NCBI GenBank assembly: GCA_030949385.1 | Contig: JAUZSP010000009.1 | Span: forward strand, 1 to 64,000 | DNA from: Gammaproteobacteria bacterium | GTDB lineage: Bacteria; Pseudomonadota; Gammaproteobacteria; JAUZRS01 | Reading direction: 5' to 3' | Length of the DNA stretch: 64,000 bases | Shown: piece after piece, positions 21,704 to 31,207 of the stretch | How the letters are laid out: each line of letters starts with the position of its first letter | Numbering within the stretch: position 1 is the stretch's first letter | Program-made: the position numbers and the translations under genes | The notes under the pieces: model-generated | The model's database searches: none | What the model saw: only the letters and a program-made list of their open reading frames with translations | Told to the model about the DNA's origin: nothing

Positions 21704-22540
21704 ATGAGCCAAACTCCGGTTCCATCCGGCTCCAGCAGGCATTACAGTCTGCTGTTTGTCACCCCCTCCCAACGGAGTGCCATTCACAGTCTGTATCAAT
21801 TTCAGCAGAAAATCAGCCGCGTTATTGACCAGTGCAGCGATACCAACACCGCCCAGCACAAATTAGCGTGGTGGCAAGCAGAGGTAGCACGTCTATTTCA
21901 AGGCGCAGCACGACACCCCCTCAGCCAGCAGCTTCAGCACGTTTTACAACAGCACGCTCTACCAGAGAGTCTGTTTCAAAACATCATTCAAGCCGCTGAA
22001 ACCGACCTCACCTACAGCCGCTACCGCACGTTTGCCGATCTCGTGCTCTACTGCGAAACAGATTTCGGCGCACTGCAACAACTGGTTTCACAGGTGCTGG
22101 GAGGGCAGAAAAACAGCGTCCAAGCCTACGCAAAAACCTTAGGTGTCGCATTGCAACTAAGCCAAATGCTGCGCGATCTGCATCGGCACGGACAACGGGG
22201 AAGGATTTACATTCCAAGCGAAGAGCTTGAACAGTTTAACATCCAAGCCGAGCAGTTACTGCAACCCAGCGTCACACCACCAGACGCTTTGGCCGAACTG
22301 CTGGCGCTGCAAGCCCAGCGCATCCGCCAGCAGTTTCAAACCACCGTAGAACAGCTGCCCAGTGAAGCCCGTTACGCCCAACGCTCAGGGCTGGTGCTGA
22401 TCAAACTGCATCAAACCCTGCTGGATGAAATGCAGCAAGCCAACTACCCCCTGCTGCAACAACGCATCAGCCTCACGCCACTGCGCAAACTGTGGCTGGC
22501 TTGGAACACCGCACGCAAAGAAAAACCCGCAGCGCCATAA
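21704..22540 (+). CDS. Squalene/phytoene-synthase family protein with degenerate active site
   Basis: This 278-residue all-helical protein is recognisable as a trans-isoprenyl synthase of the squalene/phytoene type. Evidence is the KLAWWQAEVARL segment near residue 55 and RDLHRHGQRGRIYIPSEEL near residue 160. In active enzymes the first Asp-rich motif precedes the WW segment, but here it reads QKISRVIDQCSD. In the second motif the distal Asp is replaced (RDLHRHGQRGR). Catalysis by the usual mechanism is therefore doubtful. It may be a non-catalytic homologue like NDUFAF6, a complex I assembly factor, but that is only an analogy. It follows yhbY by 15 bases and precedes yciK. Confidence 0.75.
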   Translation: MSQTPVPSGSSRHYSLLFVTPSQRSAIHSLYQFQQKISRVIDQCSDTNTAQHKLAWWQAEVARLFQGAARHPLSQQLQHVLQQHALPESLFQNIIQAAETDLTYSRYRTFADLVLYCETDFGALQQLVSQVLGGQKNSVQAYAKTLGVALQLSQMLRDLHRHGQRGRIYIPSEELEQFNIQAEQLLQPSVTPPDALAELLALQAQRIRQQFQTTVEQLPSEARYAQRSGLVLIKLHQTLLDEMQQANYPLLQQRISLTPLRKLWLAWNTARKEKPAAP

Positions 22541-22567
22541 CAGACCGATTCATTTTTTAACAAAAGT

Positions 22568-23326
22568 ATGTTTATGAAGATTGAAAACTACAGCCCCGAA
22601 GCCGATCTGCTAAACGATCGTGTCATTCTCATCACCGGAGCCGGAGATGGCCTTGGCCGCGCCGCCGCCAAAGCCTGCGCCCAACACGGCGCAACGGTGA
22701 TTTTATTAGGCCGCACAGCGCACAAACTGGAACAGGTCTACGATGAAATCGAAGCCCTTGACGCACCACAAGCGGCCATTTACCCCTTAAATCTGGAGGG
22801 GGCAACCCAACAAGACTACCAAGATCTGGCCAACACTCTGGAAAACGAGTTCGGTCAGCTCAACGGCATTCTACACAGTGCCGCATGGCTGGGCGCATTA
22901 ACGCCAATGGAAAGCTACGACGCAGAAACGTGGTTTAAAGTAATGCAGGTTAATCTCAACGGCCCTGTACAACTGACCCAAGCCTGCCTACCGCTGATGC
23001 ACCAGAGTGAGACCCCCAGCATATTGTTCACCTTGGACGATAAAAATCGCGCCTACTGGGGCGCTTACGGGGTTTCCAAGCACGCCCTAAGTGGCTTGGT
23101 AAAGGTCTGGGCAGATGAGCTGGAAAACGACACGCCCTCAGGCAAGCGTCGCCGCATCCGCGTCAATGGCATCAATCCTGGACCCACTCGCACCAACCTG
23201 CGCACAAAAGCCTATCCAGGTGAACTGCCCAGCGAACTGCCCAGCCCAGAAGAAAAAATGACACGCTATCTCTATCTGATCGGCAATGACAGCCAACACA
23301 TCAGCGGCGAGATCATCCGCCTTTAG
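22568..23326 (+). CDS. yciK: YciK-type short-chain dehydrogenase/reductase
   Basis: This is an NAD(P)-dependent oxidoreductase of the YciK subgroup; its physiological substrate is not known to me. It has 252 residues. The Rossmann glycine motif is TGAGDGLG near residue 24, followed by the NNAG-equivalent HSAAWLG (about 98) and catalytic YWGAYGVSKHAL with Tyr and Lys (about 157-161). The proline-rich NPGPTRTNLR is also present. Its last codons overlap the convergent FHA gene by 14 bases. Confidence 0.88.
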   Translation: MFMKIENYSPEADLLNDRVILITGAGDGLGRAAAKACAQHGATVILLGRTAHKLEQVYDEIEALDAPQAAIYPLNLEGATQQDYQDLANTLENEFGQLNGILHSAAWLGALTPMESYDAETWFKVMQVNLNGPVQLTQACLPLMHQSETPSILFTLDDKNRAYWGAYGVSKHALSGLVKVWADELENDTPSGKRRRIRVNGINPGPTRTNLRTKAYPGELPSELPSPEEKMTRYLYLIGNDSQHISGEIIRL

Positions 23327-23615
23327 GCGCAGCCTCTCCCACGGCTGCCAACAGGTCACTCACCTTCCACAGGGAGTGGCCGAACAACACCTGCTGATCC
23401 GCTTGCACATAACCTTCTTGAAACGGGATTTTTTGCTCGCCATTCAGCAAGTAGGTACCGTTGGTCGAGTTGAGATCCGTTAAATAGATCTCATTGTTCA
23501 ATACCTGCAATTCTGCGTGACGATTGCTCACCGTCACACCATCCAGACAAATTTCTCCCAAGCGCCCAATCGTATAGGTTCGATCTTGCACACGTTTTCC
23601 CTCCAAACAAACCAC
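23313..23615 (-). CDS. FHA-domain protein
   Basis: This 100-residue protein is almost entirely one forkhead-associated domain, which binds phosphothreonine peptides. Diagnostic residues are IGR (17-19), VSNRHAEL (about 28-35) and DLNSTNGTYLLNG (about 47-59). The first possible start in frame is a GTG at 23615; a shorter start would cut the first strand of the fold. It lies 14 bases downstream of prmB on the same strand. No kinase gene is adjacent, so the partner is unknown. Confidence 0.85.
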   Translation of the reverse strand: MVCLEGKRVQDRTYTIGRLGEICLDGVTVSNRHAELQVLNNEIYLTDLNSTNGTYLLNGEQKIPFQEGYVQADQQVLFGHSLWKVSDLLAAVGEAAPKGG

Positions 23616-23629
23616 GCAAAAAGAAGCAG

Positions 23630-24538
23630 CTAAAAATAACCTTGGTACTGCTTCAACTCATCGGCGGTGAGCATAAACACACCCTCACCGCCGTATTCAA
23701 ACTGCAACCACAAAAAAGGCACCTCTGGGTAGAACTCTTCCAGCGCTTGCGCACTGTTGCCCACCTCAACCACCAACACCCCGTGATCCGTTAAAAATCG
23801 ACCCGCATCTCGCAACATCCGTTGCACAATGTCCAAGCCCAATTCACCTGCCGCCAAACCCAATTTAGGTTCGTGTTCAAACTCTTGACTGAGCTGCGCC
23901 ATCTCTGCCGTATCCACGTAGGGCGGGTTACTGACAATCAGATCATAACGCCGATCTTCAAGCCCTGCAAAAAGGTCGGCCTGCTGCACCTTGACCCGCT
24001 CCGCCACTCCGTGCTGTTCAATATTGATCTGCGCCACATCCAGAGCATCACTGGAGATGTCAGCCAAATCCACCTGCGCATCGGCAAACGCATAGGCGCA
24101 AGCAATGCCGATGCAACCCGAGCCGGAGCAAAGATCCAGAACCCGCTCCACACCAGCAGGATCAAGCCAATCAGCAAACCCCGATAAAATTGGCTCAGCC
24201 AAAGGCGAACGGGGCACCAACACCCGCTCATCAACATAAAACGCAAAACCAGCAAACCACGCCTGCCGAGTCAAATAAGCCGCTGGCAGACGCTCCTCTG
24301 CTCTACGTTTCAGCAGCGCCTTCACTTTAGCCACCTCTGCATCGCTCAGCAGGCGATCCGGCTCCGCAATCGGCTCATCCACCGGCAGATCCAAGGCAAA
24401 CAGCAGCAGCCACGCCGCCTCATCGTTGGCGTTATCGGTACCGTGACCATAACAAAGATCCGCTGCGGCCAAATATTCCCCACCCCAACGCAGCAACTCT
24501 TGCAACGTCATCGCGTTATTATCAGAAATCATATTCAT
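23630..24538 (-). CDS. prmB: Ribosomal protein uL3 glutamine methyltransferase
   Basis: This is a HemK-family enzyme that N5-methylates a glutamine in ribosomal protein uL3 (L3). It has 302 residues. An N-terminal helical recognition domain is followed by a Rossmann-fold methyltransferase. The SAM motif is VLDLCSGSGCIGIA near residue 133, and the catalytic NPPY is at 204-207. The substrate-side VPRSPLAEPI signature near residue 108 favours PrmB over PrmC. It is divergent from psd; its N-terminal region reaches within about 100 bases of the psd start. Confidence 0.92.
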   Translation of the reverse strand: MNMISDNNAMTLQELLRWGGEYLAAADLCYGHGTDNANDEAAWLLLFALDLPVDEPIAEPDRLLSDAEVAKVKALLKRRAEERLPAAYLTRQAWFAGFAFYVDERVLVPRSPLAEPILSGFADWLDPAGVERVLDLCSGSGCIGIACAYAFADAQVDLADISSDALDVAQINIEQHGVAERVKVQQADLFAGLEDRRYDLIVSNPPYVDTAEMAQLSQEFEHEPKLGLAAGELGLDIVQRMLRDAGRFLTDHGVLVVEVGNSAQALEEFYPEVPFLWLQFEYGGEGVFMLTADELKQYQGYF

Positions 24539-24640
24539 TTAGTTTACAGAGTAAAAGACAAACGGCATTATTGTCGCCCTTGCAACGAACCACAAGCCAG
24601 ACGGCTGCAATTCTCCCCACTTACCCAACGAGTTTCACTT

Positions 24641-25528
24641 ATGAGTTCACAACACCAAGGCGCTTCACTGGGCGACTATCTAAAAGCCCTGCCACAATAC
24701 CTCCTGCCCCATCACGCCTTATCACGAGTGATCTACTTTTTTACCCGCCTCAAAACACCGCTAAAAAACCCCGTTGGACGCTGGTTCATTAAAACCTTCA
24801 AAGTTGATATGAGCGAAGCTCAAGAAGCCAATATCGAAGCGTACGCCAGCTTCAACGAATTTTTCACCCGTGAGCTAAAAACCGGCTTGCGCCCCATCGA
24901 CCCGACTGAACATGGCCTCACCAGCCCCGTGGACGGCACCGTTTCACAAGCCATGCCGATTGAAAATGGTTCGGTTTTTCAAGCCAAGGGGCGTGACTAC
25001 ACTCTACTAGAACTGCTTGGTGGTGATGCCGACCTGACCGCACGTTTCGACGGTGGCATCTTCAGCACCCTCTATCTTTCACCGCGAGACTACCACCGCA
25101 TTCACATGCCTCAAGAAGGCACACTCAAACAGATGATCTACATTCCAGGCCGTCTGTTCAGCGTTGCCGCTCACACCGTGCGCGTAGTGCCGCGCCTGTT
25201 TGCCCGCAACGAACGGGTGGTCGCGCTGTTTGAAACCGAACACGGCCCCTTAGCAATGGTGCTGGTGGGAGCGATGAACGTCTCCGCCATCGACACCGTT
25301 TGGCAGCAGAAGATCACCCCCAGCAAAGGCAAAGGCGTTCGCCGCTGGGACTACTCTGATGAGCAGGCCATCACCCTCAAACAGGGCGAAGAGATGGGGC
25401 GCTTTAATATGGGTTCTACGGTGATTCTGGTCGCCAGTGCAGGCGCGCAGTGGAGTGAGCATCTGCAAGCCGGTGAACCGGTACGCATGGGGGAATTGAT
25501 TGGCCAACGGGCCATATCATCCAAATAA
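24641..25528 (+). CDS. psd: Phosphatidylserine decarboxylase proenzyme
   Basis: This enzyme makes phosphatidylethanolamine from phosphatidylserine at the inner membrane. From the ATG at 24641 (MSSQHQGASLGDYLK) it is 295 residues. Self-cleavage at the G258-S259-T260 motif would create the pyruvoyl alpha chain. Family segments FNEFFTRELK, SPVDGTV and LYLSPRDYHRIHMP are present. Frame upstream of 24641 remains open but overlaps prmB and shows no family similarity. A strong bidirectional terminator follows 9 bases after the stop. Confidence 0.95.
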   Translation: MSSQHQGASLGDYLKALPQYLLPHHALSRVIYFFTRLKTPLKNPVGRWFIKTFKVDMSEAQEANIEAYASFNEFFTRELKTGLRPIDPTEHGLTSPVDGTVSQAMPIENGSVFQAKGRDYTLLELLGGDADLTARFDGGIFSTLYLSPRDYHRIHMPQEGTLKQMIYIPGRLFSVAAHTVRVVPRLFARNERVVALFETEHGPLAMVLVGAMNVSAIDTVWQQKITPSKGKGVRRWDYSDEQAITLKQGEEMGRFNMGSTVILVASAGAQWSEHLQAGEPVRMGELIGQRAISSK

Positions 25529-25537
25529 AAAACCAGT

Positions 25538-25561
25538 AGAGAGAAGGCACGCCTTCTCTCT
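25538..25561. terminator. Bidirectional intrinsic terminator between psd and the HExxH gene
   Basis: A perfect 11-bp inverted repeat (AGAGAGAAGGC / GCCTTCTCTCT) separated by two bases lies between convergent genes. An A run sits on the left (25526-25532) and T6 on the right (25569-25574), so it can serve psd on the plus strand and, less ideally, the minus-strand gene ending at 25579. Confidence 0.8.
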
Positions 25562-25578
25562 CAGCCTATTTTTTAAAT

Positions 25579-26067
25579 TTAAACCCGCAACTTACCCGTC
25601 AACACCCCCATTTCATCCAGCAAACCGTAACGCTGTAACCACTGCACCGCATCCTCTGCATCTCTTTCAAACCAGACCTGCGCCGAACCAAGGCGAAAGC
25701 TGTAACCCCACGCATCCATATCCAACCACATGCGCTTTCGCCCCATTGGCAAACGTTCTGCCAACAGAATTTGCAGATAACAAACCCCGTTTTCTTCGTC
25801 GTAATCACCCGCCGCATCGGTGTCCAGCGCCGCCCGACGCTGACCGTCCATGCAGAGGTAATGACACGCTTCATGCAGTGCCGAATGCACCGGCGTATCA
25901 GGGCGAACATAGAGCCGATTGGCCACCAACCCCGCCTCTTCATCCCCCCAAAAACTGCCGGTAATCGTCTCACCCTCAGCCAGCCAAATCAGTTGCAGAC
26001 CGTATTCGGCCAACACCGCCTCTAAAGCCTTCGGCTCCAATTCAGCACAACGCAAAACAGAATTCAT
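25579..26067 (-). CDS. Uncharacterised HExxH (putative zinc) protein
   Basis: This 162-residue protein has a clear HExxH motif, ALHEACHYL, near residue 65, and further acidic residues (DTDAAGDYDEENG, about 81-93) that could supply a third zinc ligand. This suggests a small minigluzincin-like metallopeptidase or a relic of one. I do not recognise the family. There is no signal peptide or membrane segment. Its ATG at 26067 overlaps the epmA stop (TGATG), so it is translationally coupled to epmA in the efp-epmA operon, although nothing shows that it acts on EF-P. Confidence 0.72.
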   Translation of the reverse strand: MNSVLRCAELEPKALEAVLAEYGLQLIWLAEGETITGSFWGDEEAGLVANRLYVRPDTPVHSALHEACHYLCMDGQRRAALDTDAAGDYDEENGVCYLQILLAERLPMGRKRMWLDMDAWGYSFRLGSAQVWFERDAEDAVQWLQRYGLLDEMGVLTGKLRV

Positions 26068-27029
26068 CACGCCCTCTCAATGGAAAAGGCCAACACATCA
26101 CGAATGTGCTCCGCCCCACTCAATACCATCAACAGCCGATCCAACCCCAAAGCCACCCCCGCACAAGCGGGCATCCCCGCCTGCAAGGCAGCAATTAAAT
26201 TGTAATCCAGCGGTGGTTGAGCCAATCTCCGCACTTGACGCTGTTGCAACTCCGCTTCAAAACGCGCCTGCTGCTCAGCGGCATCCAGCAGCTCATGAAA
26301 ACCGTTCGCCAGTTCTAACTCGCCCCAATAACACTCAAAACGCTCGGCAATCGACGGATCATCAATCGAAAGCCGCGCAAGAGACGCTTGTGATGCAGGG
26401 TAGTGGTAAATAAAAGTAGGCCGATCAAGAGGAAAACAAGGTGCAACGCCTTGGCTCATCAGCCAATCAAGCAAGCTATCTCGACTCTCATCCTCTGGAA
26501 AATGAGGTGCAGACACCGGCAAACCTTCAATCACCTGATGCAGTTCAGCCACGGCAGCCGTCAGCGGGTTCAGATTCAAAAAGCGCTCAAAGGCCTGCTG
26601 ATAACTCAATTTCAACGCAGGAGGAGATTCCGGCAGCAAAACCAGCAACAACGCCTCTACCTCAGCCATCAAAGAAAAATGATCAAAACCAAGCCGATAC
26701 CACTCCAACAAAGTAAATTCAGGGTTGTGATAACGCCCCTGCTCGCCTTGACGAAACACTCGGCTGACTTGGTAAATATCACCCAGATCGGCAGCCAACA
26801 GGCGTTTCATGGCAAATTCGGGCGAACTGTTGAGAAAACAGCGCCGCCCATCGGCCAGTACGGTCTGCAAACATTCAATATGAGGATCGCTGCCTGCGGC
26901 GTTGGAGAGAATGGGGGTCTCCACTTCCAACACCTGCCGCTGAGCAAAAAAGGCACGAATCTGCACCAACATCTGTGCCCGCTGCTGCAACCGGCTTAAC
27001 GACGCCGTTGGCCGCCACTCAAGCGCCAA
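26067..27029 (-). CDS. epmA: EF-P--(R)-beta-lysine ligase EpmA
   Basis: EpmA (PoxA/GenX/YjeA) attaches beta-lysine to a lysine of elongation factor P. It is a class II lysyl-tRNA synthetase catalytic domain without the anticodon-binding domain; 320 residues fits that. Motif 2 is seen in FRQGEQGRYHNPEFTLLEWYR near residue 92, and motif 3 in GVALGLDRLLMVL near residue 300. The adenylate-site segment NGFHELLDA is also present. It lies 3 bases after efp and is part of the complete EF-P modification set here. Confidence 0.95.
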   Translation of the reverse strand: MALEWRPTASLSRLQQRAQMLVQIRAFFAQRQVLEVETPILSNAAGSDPHIECLQTVLADGRRCFLNSSPEFAMKRLLAADLGDIYQVSRVFRQGEQGRYHNPEFTLLEWYRLGFDHFSLMAEVEALLLVLLPESPPALKLSYQQAFERFLNLNPLTAAVAELHQVIEGLPVSAPHFPEDESRDSLLDWLMSQGVAPCFPLDRPTFIYHYPASQASLARLSIDDPSIAERFECYWGELELANGFHELLDAAEQQARFEAELQQRQVRRLAQPPLDYNLIAALQAGMPACAGVALGLDRLLMVLSGAEHIRDVLAFSIERA

Positions 27030-27032
27030 AAT

Positions 27033-27602
27033 CTACGACTTCACGCGAGAGACATACTCACCAGTACGGCTATCAATTTTCAACATTTCACCCTCTTCGA
27101 TAAACAGCGGCACCCGCACCGTCGCACCGGTTTCCAATGTGGCCGGTTTGGTTCCACCCTGCGCCGTATCACCCTTCACACCGGGATCCGTTTGTGCCAC
27201 CGCCAACTCAACAAAATTTGGCACCGCCACACTCAAAGGCGCACCGTTCCAAAGAGTCACATTGCAAATCTCTTGTTCCTTGAGCCATTTAGAGGTATCA
27301 CCCACCGCCATCGCATCAGCCGCAATTTGTTCAAACGTGGCCGCATCCATAAAGTGCCAAAATTCACCGTCGTTGTAGAGGTATTGCAGATCCACATCCA
27401 TCACGTCTGCCGCTTCCACGCTTTCACCCGACTTAAAGGTTTTCTCCACCACACGACCGGTTTTAAGATTACGTACTTTGACCCGACTGAACGCCTGACC
27501 TTTTCCGGGTTTTACAAACTCATTTTCCACAATCGTATGCGGATCGTTGCCCAACATAATTTTAAGACCGCTTTTAAACTCATTGGTACTGTAGGTTGCC
27601 AT
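27033..27602 (-). CDS. efp: Elongation factor P
   Basis: EF-P rescues ribosomes stalled at polyproline. From the ATG at 27602 ([17 protein letters not shown]) it is 189 residues, with an AGAGGT site upstream; an in-frame extension further upstream lies in the divergent epmB region and is not conserved. The modified residue is K34 in the loop KPGKGQAF, the target of EpmA/EpmB beta-lysylation. KOW and OB domains run to the C-terminus ([14 protein letters not shown]). Only 40 bases separate its start from that of epmB. Confidence 0.97.
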   Translation of the reverse strand: MATYSTNEFKSGLKIMLGNDPHTIVENEFVKPGKGQAFSRVKVRNLKTGRVVEKTFKSGESVEAADVMDVDLQYLYNDGEFWHFMDAATFEQIAADAMAVGDTSKWLKEQEICNVTLWNGAPLSVAVPNFVELAVAQTDPGVKGDTAQGGTKPATLETGATVRVPLFIEEGEMLKIDSRTGEYVSRVKS

Positions 27603-27642
27603 GCTGACCTCTGTTAGAATTACGAAAAAAATTGACCGGCCT

Positions 27643-28662
27643 ATGATACCCCGAAGCGACCCCTTACAGCAGCCATCGCAATGGCAAAAAGAGCTGGCCT
27701 GCGCCATCCGCGAGCCAAAAAAACTCTATCACGCACTGGAGTTAAACCCAGACACCCTAAATGGCAGCCTCGCCGCCCACAAATCCTTCCGCTTGCTGGT
27801 GCCGCACGCCTATCTGGCCAAGATGAAAAAGGGCGATAAAAACGACCCCCTGCTGCTGCAAGTGCTGCCGCGCGAGATTGAAAATCAGACCGTCAGTGGT
27901 TTTGGCATCGACCCCGTTGGCGATCTGGCCGCCACGCAGACCCCCGGCCTGCTGCACAAATACCACGGTCGCGCCCTGCTCATCACCACCGGAGCCTGTG
28001 CAATCCACTGCCGTTACTGCTTTCGTCGTCATTTTCCCTACAACGCAAGCAATGCCAGCAGCCACCATTGGCAACCGGCTCTGGACTATTTGCACGCCAA
28101 CAATGAAATCCATGAAGTGATTCTCAGTGGTGGCGACCCGTTGACGCTTTCTGACAAAAAATTGGCAGATCTGAGTCAAAAACTTGACGACATCCCCCAC
28201 CTGCGCACCTTACGTATCCACACTCGCCTGCCTTTGGTGTTGCCGAATCGGATCAACGACGCACTTCTACACTGGCTGAGAAAAAGCCGCTTAAAAGTGG
28301 TTTTTGTCCTGCACGCCAATCACGCCAATGAGATCGACCACGACGTAAAACAGGTCTGCCAACACCTGCGGCATATTGGCGTGACCTTATTAAATCAGAC
28401 CGTACTGCTTAAAAGAATCAACGACAGCGCAGAAAGCCTGATACAACTGAGCCACGCGCTGTGGGGCGCTGGAGTACTGCCCTACTACCTGCATTTATTG
28501 GATCGAGTTCAGGGCAGCGCCCATTACGAGTGTTCAATGCCAACCGCCTTGAGCCTTATGCAAACCTTACGAGAACAATTACCCGGCTATCTGGTACCAA
28601 AACTGGTACGAGAGGAGGCAGGCAAACAATTCAAAACCCCCATTCCAGATAAATTGGCATAA
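27643..28662 (+). CDS. epmB: EF-P beta-lysylation protein EpmB (lysine 2,3-aminomutase)
   Basis: EpmB is a radical-SAM, PLP-dependent enzyme that makes (R)-beta-lysine for EF-P. From the ATG at 27643 ([19 protein letters not shown]) it is 339 residues, matching the short EpmB class rather than clostridial aminomutases. The iron-sulfur motif is C119-x3-C123-x2-C126 ([15 protein letters not shown]). The GGDPL motif near residue 165 and the PLP-lysine region near the C-terminus ([11 protein letters not shown]) are also present. It is divergent from efp-epmA. Confidence 0.95.
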   Translation: MIPRSDPLQQPSQWQKELACAIREPKKLYHALELNPDTLNGSLAAHKSFRLLVPHAYLAKMKKGDKNDPLLLQVLPREIENQTVSGFGIDPVGDLAATQTPGLLHKYHGRALLITTGACAIHCRYCFRRHFPYNASNASSHHWQPALDYLHANNEIHEVILSGGDPLTLSDKKLADLSQKLDDIPHLRTLRIHTRLPLVLPNRINDALLHWLRKSRLKVVFVLHANHANEIDHDVKQVCQHLRHIGVTLLNQTVLLKRINDSAESLIQLSHALWGAGVLPYYLHLLDRVQGSAHYECSMPTALSLMQTLREQLPGYLVPKLVREEAGKQFKTPIPDKLA

Positions 28663-28867
28663 CTTAAGCGTCAAAACGGATTATCGTTACATACGAGCAT
28701 TTAACTGTGCCTGAATATCCAATAAATTTATGACTCCGGCGTTCAAAAGTCGCCATGCTTCACATTGTCAACTATCTATCAGGGTTAAGATTGACCCATA
28801 ATGAGATCTGGATTTTTTATAACAGGGACAAATTCGCTGACAGAGACAGCGTTAGAGAGCAATCACT

Positions 28868-30962
28868 TTGACAAACCCCAACAGTTTACGTCTTATCATT
28901 ATCGACAGCGATTTTCACAACGCCGAAACCTGCAACAGCGCACTGCGTGCTATGGGTTATGCCATCAAACCAACCCGAGTAGCAACTCAAGATGATCTAG
29001 ATGATGCGCTTAAAAATGACCCTTATGAATTGATCCTCTACTGCATTGGTGCAGAGGTTCTCAGTCTGCAAGAGACGCAACAATGTCTCAATAACAATCA
29101 AAAAAACATCCCCGTTATCGCCTTAAGCAACAAACAAAATGAAAAAATTAATCCTGCTGAAATTATGCAACAAGGCGCTACCGATCTGATTCAAAGTGAA
29201 AACTTTCAACATCTAAAACAGGTCATCAAACGCGAACGCCGCCACTTTCAAAATCAACAACATCTGGAAAAAATAAATACCCTCTACAGTCACAGCGAAA
29301 AACGCTCGCAAGCGTTGATGAACAGCTCCCGTGATGCCATCGCCTACATTCACGACGGCATGCACATCCAAGTCAACGCGACCTATTTGGAGCTGTTTGG
29401 TTTAGAAGAAGAAGATATAACCAGCACACCCATCATGGATATGGTGACCACCGATCATCAGAATAAACTCAAAGAATTTTTACGTCATCAGCACAAAAAC
29501 AAAAAAAGTCAGTGGCAAATTAGCGATTCAACTGCTGCACTCAGACCAAAAAACCCCCTTTAGCGGCGAAATGGAGTTCTCTCCCGCCAGCATCGACGGC
29601 GAGCAGTGTACTCAAATTATCATTCGTGATCGCAGCGATGCCAAAGAACTGGAACGCAAACTTCTACATCAAAGCCGTACCGACTCACTCACCAGCCTTT
29701 ACAACCGCCAACACCTCACCACTCTGCTAGCACAAGAGGCAAAAAAAGCAAAAAATGGCAACCACAAAGCCACCTTGCTGCAAATTCGTCTTGACGATCT
29801 GGGTACCATTCAAAAAACCTGCGGAATTATCGGTGCCGATCAATTTTTAGTCGCCATCAGCAAAGTCTTGCGTGAGGTAGCTGATCCCAAAGACCTGCTG
29901 TTTCGCTTTACCGGCCCAACCTTTATGCTGCTCAGCCATGAAAGTGATACTGAAAAAGCCAAGCACTACGCGCAACGGATCATCTCTCGGGTTGAAAAAT
30001 ACATCTGCACCCTAAGCGGTCACACCACCTCCAGCAGCTGCTGCATCGGTATTTGCCAAATCGACGACAGCACCAAAACCGCTACCGATATTTTGTCACG
30101 CTCAGATCGAGCCCTAAATACCGCCATCGACAATAAAGACGACGACAGCAGTTTGTCTCTCTATCAACCCAACACGGCTGAACAAAGTCAAAAGCAAGTG
30201 GATCACACTTGGGCACAAAACATCACCAAAGCATTGAGGAATAATGGCTTTCGTCTTTTATATCAACCTATCGTGGCACTGGAAGGCGATCACACCGAAC
30301 GCTACGAAGTGGACATTCGCCTGCTGGATGAAAACAATAAAGAGTTGGCACAAACCGAATTTCTCAATGCAGCTCAACGCACCGGCCTCTCCCGTGGCAT
30401 CAACCGCTGGACAATCAACAAAGCCATTGAGCAACTGCACAAAAAACACAAATCAGGCAACAACACGGTCTTTTTTATCAAATTGACCAAAAATGCTCTA
30501 CAAGATCCCGACCTGTTTCGTCACATTCATCAACAGATCAAAACCGTTCGCATCGCACCGGACAGCTTGGTTTTTGAGATTGAAGAAGAGACTGCCCACA
30601 GTCAGCTGAAGCAAGCCCGCGCCTTTGCCAAAGCACTGTTACAGATCAACTGTCGAGTGGCCATATCCAACTTTGGACGCAGTGCCAAACCGTTCCAACT
30701 GTTTAAACACGTACCGGCTCAATACCTCAAAATTGATGACGACCTGATGGAAGAGCTAAGCAGCAACAGCGAAAGCCAAGCTGTGGTGCAGGCCATTATG
30801 GCCGAAGCAAAATTGAAAAAAATCGCCACCATCGCTCCCGGAATTGAAAATGCCAACAGCCTTTCCGTGCTCTGGAGCATGTCTGCCGATTACATCCAAG
30901 GCGGATTTTTACGCCACGCCAGCGAAAACCTCGATTACGATTTCAGTGCCATGAGCGCTTAA
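28868..30962 (+). CDS. FimX-like REC-PAS-GGDEF-EAL protein, degenerate, with one frameshift
   Basis: Reading from a TTG at 28868 gives a receiver-like domain (residues 1-130), a PAS domain (about 145-240), a GGDEF domain and an EAL domain, 697 residues after correcting one extra base in the A6/C5 run at 29548-29558. As read, the first part stops at 29563 and the frame resumes by 29571. The GGDEF site reads TGPTF and the EAL site reads EVD, so neither cyclase nor phosphodiesterase activity is expected. This is the pattern of FimX, a c-di-GMP receptor that controls type IV pilus assembly. Pilus genes lie 17 kb away in this window. The phosphorylatable Asp of the receiver is not evident. Confidence 0.85.
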
Positions 30963-31207
30963 CCCCCTTTCTCAAGCAAAAAAATGAGATCTTTTCCTAT
31001 TGTCGGGAAGGCCTCTACTGACATACACTCACACACTTCATGACCCCAACAAACGGCACGGAGCTTGTGTGCGCTGTTCATCACAAAAACCACACCGCTC
31101 ACTCAGCTTAAAAAAAACTTAAGCAATGGATCACGTTTTTACTCACTGGATTCGCTTACGATAGAGCCATCAAAACTTTCTCCATCACCTTAAAAAGAGT
31201 CAGACGC

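Noticed and set aside
27603-27642. Longer in-frame N-termini for efp and epmB across their shared spacer
   Set aside because: The extensions overlap each other and lack family similarity; the chosen starts match the known N-termini.
30963-31207. A riboswitch (for example c-di-GMP type) before the cytochrome gene
   Set aside because: I could not fit the conserved core or paired arms in this 245-base spacer; it shows no clear structured element, and only a weak promoter could be guessed.
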